In this document: one piece after another, positions 57,386 through 64,000 of the stretch
How the letters are laid out: the number at the start of each line of letters is the position of its first letter
How positions within the stretch are numbered: position 1 is the stretch's first letter
From: Arenibacter algicola
GTDB lineage: Bacteria; Bacteroidota; Bacteroidia; Flavobacteriales; Flavobacteriaceae
Length of the DNA: 64,000 bases
Assembly: GCF_000733925.1 (NCBI RefSeq)
Contig: NZ_JPOO01000001.1
Location: 1,922,001-1,986,000, forward strand
Reading direction: 5' to 3'
The notes under the pieces: generated by a model
Seen by the model: only the letters and a program-made list of their open reading frames with translations
Told to the model about the DNA's origin: nothing
Databases searched by the model: none
Program-made: the position numbers and the translations under genes

Positions 57386-57403
57386 TTATTTCCCGATACA
57401 AAA
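57386..57403 (-). other. Attachment site at the genuine mnmE 3' end
   Basis: TTATTTCCCGATACAAAA, the reverse complement of the last six codons of mnmE (FCIGK-stop). Copies with the same orientation are at 34135 (4 differences) and 15848 (3 differences). Integration here keeps mnmE intact because the incoming copy restores the same codons. Confidence 0.72.
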
Positions 57404-58783
57404 GTTAGCAAATATATTCCCCAGAAGCTCATCGTTGGTCACTTGCCCTGTGATTTCTCCTAGGTGGTATAGGGCTTCTTTTACATCAATAGCCAACAGG
57501 TCGCTAGGAGTGTCTTCCTCCATACCAAATTGTACCTTTTCTATTTCTTCCAAGGCCTTTAGAAGGGAACTATAATGTCTGGTATTGGTAACAATGGTTT
57601 CGCTATTGCGCAACGCTCCCGTATTTACAAAATCCAATAAGCGCGACTTCAGTGTTTCGACCCCTTTTCCGGTTTTGGCGGACAGCAAGTGCAGTCCCGA
57701 AATTTGGGATTGTAGATTCTCAATTTGTTCCTTATCCAATCTATCCACCTTATTGGCAATCACCAACAAGGGTTTTTGGGGATATTTAGTTTTTATTTTG
57801 TCCAGTTCCTTTATACTTGTTTTCAACTTATCGGCATGGGTGGCCATTTCCCAGGCATCTACCAATAGCACCACCACCTGGGCCTGTTCTATTTTTTCAA
57901 AAGTCTTCTTAATACCGATACTTTCCACTACATCCTTGGTATCCCTAATTCCAGCAGTATCTATAAAGCGAAATCCTATGCCTCCTATTGCAATTTCATC
58001 CTCAATGGTATCCCTAGTGGTTCCTGCTATATCGCTTACAATGGCCCGCTCTTCATTCAAAAGGGCATTGAGCAGGGTGGATTTGCCTACGTTGGGTTCC
58101 CCTACAATGGCTATGGGAATTCCGTTTTTGATCACATTGCCCACAGCAAAGGAATCGATCAAGCGTTTAAGAATGCGCTGTATTTTGGTCAAAAGTTTTT
58201 TAAACTGTGTACGGTCCGCAAATTCTACATCCTCCTCTGCAAAGTCGAGTTCCAATTCCATTAGGCTAGCAAAGTTGAGCAGTTGGTCCCTCAATTTTTT
58301 TATCTCGTTGCTAAAACCACCACGCATTTGCTGTATAGCTATTTGGTGACTGGCCTCGTTATCCGAGGCGATAAGGTCCGCCACGGCCTCGGCCTGACTC
58401 AAGTCCATTTTACCGTTTAAAAAAGCGCGTAGTGTAAATTCTCCTGCATTTGCCATTCGGCAACCGTTACGCAAAAATAACTGAATTATTTGTTGTTGGA
58501 TATAGGGCGAACCGTGACATGATATTTCAACAACATCTTCACCGGTATAGGAATGGGGTCCTTTAAAAAGGGATACCAGAACTTCATCCAACACTTTGTC
58601 GTTTTCGGTAATATGTCCCAAGTGTATGGTATGGCTCTTTTGTTTTTGTAAATCCTTGCCCCTGATCGATGTAAAAAAAGGATTGGCCAAGGCAATGGCA
58701 TCCTTACCGGAAATACGGATTACGGCTATTGCACCGGCCCCTGAGGGTGTGGCTAAGGCAATGATGTTGTCGTTGGTAATCAT
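57386..58783 (-). CDS. mnmE: tRNA modification GTPase MnmE (TrmE)
   Basis: 465 residues from Met at 58783 ('MITNDNIIALATPSGAGAIA', the standard start; 27 further upstream codons look untranslated). N-terminal tetrahydrofolate-binding domain, helical domain, inserted G domain with P-loop 'GEPNVGKS' (228-235), and the conserved C-terminal FCIGK with the catalytic-region cysteine (Cys462). With MnmG it makes the cmnm5 modification of wobble uridine. It is chromosomal core; its last 18 bp serve as the insertion site of the element on its left. Confidence 0.97.
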   Translation of the reverse strand: MITNDNIIALATPSGAGAIAVIRISGKDAIALANPFFTSIRGKDLQKQKSHTIHLGHITENDKVLDEVLVSLFKGPHSYTGEDVVEISCHGSPYIQQQIIQLFLRNGCRMANAGEFTLRAFLNGKMDLSQAEAVADLIASDNEASHQIAIQQMRGGFSNEIKKLRDQLLNFASLMELELDFAEEDVEFADRTQFKKLLTKIQRILKRLIDSFAVGNVIKNGIPIAIVGEPNVGKSTLLNALLNEERAIVSDIAGTTRDTIEDEIAIGGIGFRFIDTAGIRDTKDVVESIGIKKTFEKIEQAQVVVLLVDAWEMATHADKLKTSIKELDKIKTKYPQKPLLVIANKVDRLDKEQIENLQSQISGLHLLSAKTGKGVETLKSRLLDFVNTGALRNSETIVTNTRHYSSLLKALEEIEKVQFGMEEDTPSDLLAIDVKEALYHLGEITGQVTNDELLGNIFANFCIGK

Positions 58784-59097
58784 AGAATTGTAATTGACCG
58801 TAAAAATACAATATAAAATTTTCAAACCGGTTCCACTTTTCGATGGACAAATGCAATTGTCCAAATATTTGAAATGAAGTAAGTTAAGCTTGAATCCTTT
58901 GTGAATGGCCAGTAACCGACTTTACAATAACACTCTAAAACTTCTATTTTGGGAATAGTAAAGTTTAGCACAATGATTTTGGTCATGATTATTGCAGCAA
59001 ATATTGCGTAATTTTAATAGTGATCCGGTACAGTATAAAAGAGCCAATAGGGCTATATAATTTAGGTGTATCGGGACATTCAATTTAAAATTACTAT
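58784..59097. other. Intergenic, divergent promoters presumed
   Basis: 314 bp between mnmE (minus) and the coiled-coil gene (plus); both promoters should be here, but I see no clear element. Confidence 0.5.
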
Positions 59098-59550
59098 ATG
59101 AAAATTATCAGAATTATTACATTATTGGCAGTTGGTTTATTCTGCCTAATTACCTTGGCACAAGAAACTCCGGATCCTGTTACGCCCTTGGAAAATACGG
59201 AACAAATGATGGAGGAAAAAATTCGGCAGGAAGCGAAAGAAGCCAAAGAAGCAATGAAAAGGATAGAAAAGGCGGAAAGGGAGGCCAAGAAGGCTGAAAA
59301 AGCGCAGAAGAAGGCAGAAAAGGAACTGAAAAATCGTGAAAAACTTTCTTCCGATATAGATTCCAAGCGGAGGTCTATTGCCAAGGATGAAAAGAAAATT
59401 TCCAAGATTCAGGAAAAAATGATCAAGGATGAGAAAAAGGGTAAACTGTCACCTTTGGCCATAGAGAAACTGAATCAGAAAATCGATAAACTGAAAAAGG
59501 GCATCGAAAAGGATAGGGAAAAATTGACAAAACTGGAAAGCAAACAATAA
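59098..59550 (+). CDS. Exported Lys/Glu-rich coiled-coil protein
   Basis: 150 residues: signal peptide ending 'LITLAQE', then almost entirely charged helix with heptad-like Ala/Lys/Glu repeats ('AKEAMKRIEKAEREAKKAEK') predicted to be coiled coil. No named domain. Similar small periplasmic coiled-coil proteins are common in Flavobacteriia, with unknown role. It stands alone, 130 bp upstream of the DUF4870 gene. Confidence 0.75.
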   Translation: MKIIRIITLLAVGLFCLITLAQETPDPVTPLENTEQMMEEKIRQEAKEAKEAMKRIEKAEREAKKAEKAQKKAEKELKNREKLSSDIDSKRRSIAKDEKKISKIQEKMIKDEKKGKLSPLAIEKLNQKIDKLKKGIEKDREKLTKLESKQ

Positions 59551-59680
59551 GCCCTGAAACATATTCGGACCTGTCTATGTAACATATTCATGATTTGCTC
59601 GTCCTATTCATATAACGACTTGGTAATGGTAGAAATTTCGGTTAGGGGTTTCTCTATATGAGAACTAAGAAATATAAATT

Positions 59681-60019
59681 ATGAAGGCAGAAAACAGACA
59701 ATTATTGGTGTGGACCCATTTAAGTCAATTATTGGATATAGTAACCGGATTTGGGGGATTTATAGTTCCTTTGGTCCTATGGTTAACACAAAGGGATACC
59801 ATTATGAACATGGATGAAAATGGAAAGTCGATCATTAACTTCCAGATTAGCATGTTCTTATATATACTAATTTGCATCCCGTTGATCTTACTTCTTGGTA
59901 TTGGAATATTAGGGATTATTGCTATAGCAGTGCTCTGTTTCGTTTTTCCTATTATCAATGCCATTAAGGTTTCCAACGGTGAAAAACCTCATTATCCCCT
60001 GAGCATAAAGTTTGTGTAG
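59681..60019 (+). CDS. DUF4870 membrane protein
   Basis: 112 residues of the DUF4870 family: start 'RQLLVWTHLSQLLD', then a hydrophobic segment 'GGFIVPLVLWLTQRDTI', the conserved 'ENGKSIINFQISMFLYIL' and a C-terminal pair of helices with 'NAIKVSNGEKPHYPL'. Three or four membrane helices, function unknown. It is followed by a bidirectional terminator shared with dnaN. Confidence 0.9.
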   Translation: MKAENRQLLVWTHLSQLLDIVTGFGGFIVPLVLWLTQRDTIMNMDENGKSIINFQISMFLYILICIPLILLLGIGILGIIAIAVLCFVFPIINAIKVSNGEKPHYPLSIKFV

Positions 60020-60039
60020 TTAGTAAACATCTTTAGGAC

Positions 60040-60078
60040 AAAAAAGCCGTATTTCAAATGAGATACGGCTTTTTTTTA
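60040..60078. terminator. Bidirectional terminator between the DUF4870 gene and dnaN
   Basis: AAAAAAGCCGTAT / ATACGGCTTTTTT, 13-bp stem with a 10-nt loop, flanked by A and T runs, so it can stop transcription from both convergent genes. Confidence 0.88.
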
Positions 60079-60132
60079 TAGTGAAAGAGTGGGGTGTATT
60101 ATAAATTCAACAATTGTATTGAATCTGTATTT

Positions 60133-61251
60133 CTAACTGTTCAACATTACGGGCATTACCAACATGGTCACATTTTCGCCTTCGTCCAAACCGTCAATCG
60201 GAGTTAGGATACCGGCCCTATTGGGAAGACTCATTTCCAATTGCACGTCATCCGAAGTAAGGTTGTTCAACATTTCCACCAGGAACCTTGAGTTGAACCC
60301 TATCTGCATATCATCACCTTGGTAGGAACAGGTCAACCTTTCCTCCGCCTTATTGCTGTAATCTATATCCTCGGCAGAAATATTAAGTTCCGCACCTGCA
60401 ATTTTTAATCTTATTTGGTGGGTGGTCTTATTGGAGAATATGGAAACCCTTCTAACAGAACTTAACAGTTGGTTTCTGGCTATGGATAGCTTGTTAGGAT
60501 TTTCCTTAGGAATAACTGCTTCATAATTCGGGTATTTACCGTCAATCAATCTACAGATGAGGATGGTGTTTTCAAAACTGAATTTAGCGTTGCTTTCATT
60601 GTATTCGATCAGTACTTCCGTTTCGCTGCCCGATAAGATCCCCTTCAATAAATTAAGAGGTTTTTTGGGCATTATAAATTCGGCCACTTTGGAAGCAGTA
60701 ACATCGGTTCGTTGGTATTTTACCAATTTATGGGCATCGGTAGCTACGAAGGTTAGACTTTCTGGGGAAAATTGAAAAAAGACACCGCTCATTACAGGTC
60801 TTAGATCATCATTACCGGCAGCGAATATGGTTTTGTTGATAGCTGTTGCCAATATATCCCCAAGTACTGTGGTAGAGGATGGGTTTGATAATTCAACCGA
60901 TTTCGGAAATTCCGCACCGTCAGCATATGCCAAGGCATATTTACCGTGGTTAGAACTGATTTCCACTGTATTGTTGTCCTCAACAACAAAAGTCAAGGGC
61001 TGTTCAGGAAAGGTTTTTAAGATTTCCAACAACAGTTTTGCTGGAACCGCAATGGTTCCCTCATTGTCCGAATCTACCTCCAATACAGAGCTCATTGTAG
61101 TTTCCAGATCGGAAGCCGAAACAGTGAGTTCTTTTTGATTTAAATCGAAGAGAAAATTGTCTAGAATAGGTAAGGTATTGCTGTTATTGATAACCCCACC
61201 TAAAACTTGGAGTTGTTTTAGTAAATAAGTGCTAGATACTATAAATTTCAT
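60133..61251 (-). CDS. dnaN: DNA polymerase III subunit beta (sliding clamp)
   Basis: 372 residues from Met at 61251 ('MKFIVSSTYLLKQLQVLGGV'); a 13-codon in-frame extension to 61290 is not used by the family. Three clamp domains, with 'LPILDNFLFDL' in the first, 'AVIPKENPNKL' in the middle and the C-terminal 'VMPVMLNS' near the peptide-binding site. The dimer forms the ring that holds the polymerase on DNA. It is not next to dnaA or an origin here. Confidence 0.97.
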   Translation of the reverse strand: MKFIVSSTYLLKQLQVLGGVINNSNTLPILDNFLFDLNQKELTVSASDLETTMSSVLEVDSDNEGTIAVPAKLLLEILKTFPEQPLTFVVEDNNTVEISSNHGKYALAYADGAEFPKSVELSNPSSTTVLGDILATAINKTIFAAGNDDLRPVMSGVFFQFSPESLTFVATDAHKLVKYQRTDVTASKVAEFIMPKKPLNLLKGILSGSETEVLIEYNESNAKFSFENTILICRLIDGKYPNYEAVIPKENPNKLSIARNQLLSSVRRVSIFSNKTTHQIRLKIAGAELNISAEDIDYSNKAEERLTCSYQGDDMQIGFNSRFLVEMLNNLTSDDVQLEMSLPNRAGILTPIDGLDEGENVTMLVMPVMLNS

Positions 61252-61397
61252 TAGTTTATTTTTTTTTAAGGAATCTACATTATTGTACAACCTAAAACAG
61301 TGTTCGAATTTCTGTTTGAATCCGTAATATTCCTTGAATCACGGTCAAAACAAAGATATTTTAAATGTCCTTTTTAAGGAAACAAACTTATCAACAC

Positions 61398-63062
61398 TTA
61401 TACCCCATATTTTTTCTTGCGAATGGTGTGTATTAGGAATCCAAAAATAAAGGTCAAACACAGGGGAAGGCCAATATTAATCAACTGCCATTTGGTTTTT
61501 TGGTCATTGATTTTTTCTTCATCCAAGAAAGGGATGGTTACTTTTTTGTTGCGAATGTTTATAAGTCCGGTATCGTCCAAGAGGTAATTAAGGCAATTAA
61601 TGAGAAATTCTTTGTTGCCAAAAAAGTTGTTCGTCCATTTATCATAACCTAATTCCAAGGGTCGGCCGTTTCGGATCTGGTTTCTTATAAGATCACCGTC
61701 CGTAAGCACTATCATTTTGTTTTCAGGGCCTTGATCCAAAATTTTGTCCAGCTTTAGCGGTTTTACCCGGTTCAGGAAAGTAGATTGGAAGGCGCCTTCG
61801 ACCAATACCCCCAATATCTTATTTCCATCATTATATAAGTCCTTATCCGGTGGTGTATTAATAATGTCCAACTGAATGGGTTTTGGTACTCCTTCGGTTT
61901 TGGATAAGGGCGAACTACTGAGTAAGATCTGTTTTTTGTAATCACTGGCCAGGGTATCCAAACTACCTGCGAACTGGAACCTTAGCGCTTCCAAATTGTT
62001 GTTTATAGGATGGTCGTTCTTGGAAAAGACCATTGGGTTGTAGTACCAGGGAACAGGGTTGTATTGGGAACTGTTCCCCTCACCGCTCGCCAGAACTATT
62101 TGGGTGAAATATAGGTCGTTGACAAGATCCGTATTTAATCTAATCCCATATTTGAAGAAAAAATCGTTAAGGTTAAGATTTCGTGGCAGGGCCATGGCAG
62201 TACCTTCTTCGTTGAATAGGCTATCCAGTTCCATAGCTACCTGATCTATGAGCCAAAGCGATTTGCCTCCCCCGGTAATATATTGATCCAGAATAAATTT
62301 CTCTTCATCGGAAAATGCCTCTGTAGGCTTTGCAATGAGGGCAAGATCAAAACCTTTTAGTTGTGCCAGGACCTTTTCTGGATTGGTTGCCACAGAATCC
62401 AAGGTTATGGCCCCAATATTGTAATAATCCTTTATGGTGGTCAGATAATCTGCCATGTAAATATCACCCAACTCCCCATTGCCCTTAATGATGGCTATTT
62501 TTTTCTTTTCCTTGATGTTCAACTTTGTAAAGGCATCTGCAAAGGCATATTCCAAATGTTGAACGGAATTGTTTACACGCTCTTCAGTGGTGGCACCAAG
62601 TTTATTTTTTAACAGGGGTACCTTTACGGTGCTGTTGTTGTAATTGACCATAGCCCATGGAAAGATAATCTCTTGGGAGACTTTTCCATTCTGTTCAACG
62701 GTAACGTTTGTGGGGGTAAGGCCCAAAGCCTGTAAATCTGTGATAACGCCATCAATTTGCGTGGCTCCTTCAAGCGGATTTACGAAATTGAACTTTATAT
62801 TCTTATTTTCTGATGCAAATTCCTCTAATAGCTGCCTGGTTTCCAGCTTCAATTTTATAAATTCCGGTGGAAGATTTCCATCGAGAAGAATATCGATTAT
62901 TATAGGGGCGCTAAAGTCCCCAACAGAATTTAATGCCGCCGTGGAAAGGGTATATCTATTGTCTTCGGTCAGATCTAATCTCGCGTAGAAAAAACTGGCC
63001 AGAATATTTAGGATCAGCAATAAAACAACGGCCTTGATTATAGATAATAAACTTCTTTTCAT
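61398..63062 (-). CDS. gldG: Gliding motility ABC-type component GldG
   Basis: 554 residues: one N-terminal membrane helix ('IIKAVVLLLILNILASFFYA'), a large periplasmic part of the ABC_transp_aux type ('DQYITGGGKSLWLIDQVAM'), and a C-terminal helix ('INIGLPLCLTFIFGFLIHTI') followed by basic residues. GldG works with GldF and the ATPase GldA in gliding of Flavobacteriia. Its start overlaps the gldF stop by one base (TAATG), so the two are coupled. Confidence 0.94.
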   Translation of the reverse strand: MKRSLLSIIKAVVLLLILNILASFFYARLDLTEDNRYTLSTAALNSVGDFSAPIIIDILLDGNLPPEFIKLKLETRQLLEEFASENKNIKFNFVNPLEGATQIDGVITDLQALGLTPTNVTVEQNGKVSQEIIFPWAMVNYNNSTVKVPLLKNKLGATTEERVNNSVQHLEYAFADAFTKLNIKEKKKIAIIKGNGELGDIYMADYLTTIKDYYNIGAITLDSVATNPEKVLAQLKGFDLALIAKPTEAFSDEEKFILDQYITGGGKSLWLIDQVAMELDSLFNEEGTAMALPRNLNLNDFFFKYGIRLNTDLVNDLYFTQIVLASGEGNSSQYNPVPWYYNPMVFSKNDHPINNNLEALRFQFAGSLDTLASDYKKQILLSSSPLSKTEGVPKPIQLDIINTPPDKDLYNDGNKILGVLVEGAFQSTFLNRVKPLKLDKILDQGPENKMIVLTDGDLIRNQIRNGRPLELGYDKWTNNFFGNKEFLINCLNYLLDDTGLINIRNKKVTIPFLDEEKINDQKTKWQLINIGLPLCLTFIFGFLIHTIRKKKYGV

Positions 63063-63793
63063 TATCTATTCTGATTTTTTAGTTGATTAATGGTCAGGAA
63101 GAGAAAGAATAGGGTAAGGCTTGTGAAATAAATAATATCCCTAGTGTCCAAGACACCTCTGGCTATACTTTCAAAATGGGCCTTCATTCCTATTTGTTCC
63201 ACAAAAAGTATCATAGGGCCAGTGGGCAATATCGTGGCCAGACTTTCAAATCCGAACAACATAATAAAGCATAGTACCATACCAATGATAAAGGCTACAA
63301 TTTGGTTTTCGGACAGGATAGAGGAAAATAATCCAATGGCGGTATAGCTTGCAGTTAGAAATAAGAGCCCAAAATAAGAGCCCAGCACCATGCCCATATC
63401 CAAATTGCCTATGGTTACACCCAATTGGGAAATGGTATATACATAAAGAAGTGTAGGCAATATGGCGATTAAGGCCAAGCAAAAGGTACCCAAAAACTTT
63501 CCTATAACCGTTTGCCATAAAGAGATGGGCTTTATAAAAAGCAGCTCCAAAGTGCCTAGTTTTTTTTCCTCCGAAAAACTTTTCATTGTAATGGCGGGTA
63601 TCAGAAAAAGAAATACCCAAGGGGCAAGGAGAAAGAAATTGCCCAGATCGGCAAAGCCGTATTCAAAAATATTAAAAGGTCCCTTAAATACCCAAAGAAA
63701 CAATCCGTTGAGCACTAAAAATAATCCTATGACCAGATAACCTATAGGCGAGGTAAAAAATGATTGTATTTCTCTTTTAAATATGGCAATCAT
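63062..63793 (-). CDS. gldF: Gliding motility ABC transporter permease GldF
   Basis: 243 residues, about six membrane helices, with the ABC-2 permease pattern 'FKREIQSFFTSPIGYLVIGL' and 'IPAITMKSFSEEKKLGTLEL'. It is the inner-membrane permease partner of GldG, required for gliding in Flavobacterium. Order gldF then gldG is as in other Flavobacteriia. Its start lies 5 bp after the stop of the ABM-family gene, so all three are probably one transcript. Confidence 0.95.
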   Translation of the reverse strand: MIAIFKREIQSFFTSPIGYLVIGLFLVLNGLFLWVFKGPFNIFEYGFADLGNFFLLAPWVFLFLIPAITMKSFSEEKKLGTLELLFIKPISLWQTVIGKFLGTFCLALIAILPTLLYVYTISQLGVTIGNLDMGMVLGSYFGLLFLTASYTAIGLFSSILSENQIVAFIIGMVLCFIMLFGFESLATILPTGPMILFVEQIGMKAHFESIARGVLDTRDIIYFTSLTLFFLFLTINQLKNQNR

Positions 63794-63798
63794 GTATG

Positions 63799-64000
63799 TT
63801 AGTTAATCGTTTCCTTCTTTATTAGGCTCCAAGCTTCTGGTTTGTCCTCGAATAATTGTTTGGTCTTCCCCCAGACGCTCTTGAAGAATTCTGAATTTTT
63901 ATAGTTTTCCAAATCGGTAGCGCTATTCCAATAACTGTATGTGAAAAATATATTATTATCTTCCTTGCTCTGCAACAGTTCTAAAAAGGTGCAGCCCTCC
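63799..64000 (-). CDS. ABM-family (antibiotic biosynthesis monooxygenase-like) protein, N-terminus cut by window
   Basis: About 66 C-terminal residues on the minus strand, from 'GCTFLELLQSKEDNNIFFTY' to 'WSLIKKETIN' and stop at 63799; the phrase 'TYSYWNSATDLENYKNSEFF' fits the dimeric ferredoxin-like ABM/YgiN fold (FLY/SYW and ENYxxS...F). The 5' part is outside the window. Likely a small cytoplasmic monooxygenase or haem-related protein; it precedes gldF by 5 bp. Confidence 0.7.
   Translation of the reverse strand, partial: EGCTFLELLQSKEDNNIFFTYSYWNSATDLENYKNSEFFKSVWGKTKQLFEDKPEAWSLIKKETIN

Larger units (their letters stand above)
34135..57403. mobile_element. Integrative mobilizable element at the mnmE 3' end
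   Basis: 23.25 kb between the mnmE-end copies at 34135 and 57386. It carries a tyrosine recombinase 193 bp from the mnmE end, an excisionase-like HTH protein, a primase, MobC-like and relaxase genes, higBA, three nuclease-like genes and a carbohydrate-catabolism cargo. No conjugative pilus or coupling genes are seen, so transfer would need a helper. The last 18 bp of trmE/mnmE are the known target of SGI1-type islands in Gammaproteobacteria; here the same site is used in the Bacteroidota. Confidence 0.7.

Noticed and set aside
57585..58349. Long plus-strand open frame of 254 codons
   Set aside because: It lies entirely antisense to mnmE, has no domain, and arises from codon bias of the real gene.
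58784..58864. Upstream extension of mnmE (27 codons)
   Set aside because: MnmE proteins begin at the MITND-type start; the extension includes non-coding-looking residues and no family match.

Overview
The window is chromosomal DNA of a gliding, probably marine member of the Bacteroidota, most likely Flavobacteriaceae. The grounds are SusC/SusD pairs, several sulfatases, lipoproteins with short lipoboxes, the gliding genes gldF and gldG, a FecI/FecR-type sigma/anti-sigma pair, and low G+C with A/T-rich intergenic DNA. No tRNA, rRNA or CRISPR array was seen.

Layout. (1) 1-11323: a plus-strand polysaccharide locus with a partial SusC, SusD, two formylglycine sulfatases alternating with two FAD-dependent oxidoreductases, and a CstA-type transporter. 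(2) 11324-15847: gene-poor debris (a copied 3' end of a DUF5916 gene, a sigma-factor relic and a transposase relic), then a cupin and a GH95 fucosidase-type enzyme whose signal peptide is out of frame with its ATG. (3) 15848-34152: a second SusC/SusD locus under a sigma/anti-sigma pair, with two very large VCBS/ASPIC lipoproteins, a DUF5916 outer-membrane protein and a PH-domain protein. (4) 34135-57403: an apparent integrative mobilizable element with higBA, three adjacent genes with PD-(D/E)xK-like nuclease motifs (candidate defence cluster), mobilization genes, a primase, an excisionase-like HTH protein, a Nudix-type regulator, a sugar catabolic set (alpha/beta hydrolase-PKD, ThuA/sugar dehydrogenase/cytochrome c fusion, frameshifted GH35/42-like enzyme, SDR, GH79-like enzyme) and a tyrosine recombinase. 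(5) 57386-64000: conserved core with mnmE, a coiled-coil protein, a DUF4870 protein, dnaN, gldG, gldF and an ABM-family gene cut by the window end.

The main structural observation is that the last 18 bp of mnmE (encoding FCIGK-stop) recur in the same orientation at 34135 and 15848, each copy still encoding (F/Y)CIGK-stop. This makes the 3' end of mnmE the likely attachment site. The 23.25-kb segment with the integrase is one unit, and the 18.29-kb segment to its left is a possible second, integrase-less unit in tandem.

Functionally, the three carbohydrate regions import and break down sulfated, fucose- or uronic-acid-containing polysaccharides, probably algal. The mobile element pairs such a catabolic cargo with toxin-antitoxin and nuclease-type genes. 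All calls come from reading the sequence; family names rest on motif recognition, not on searches.
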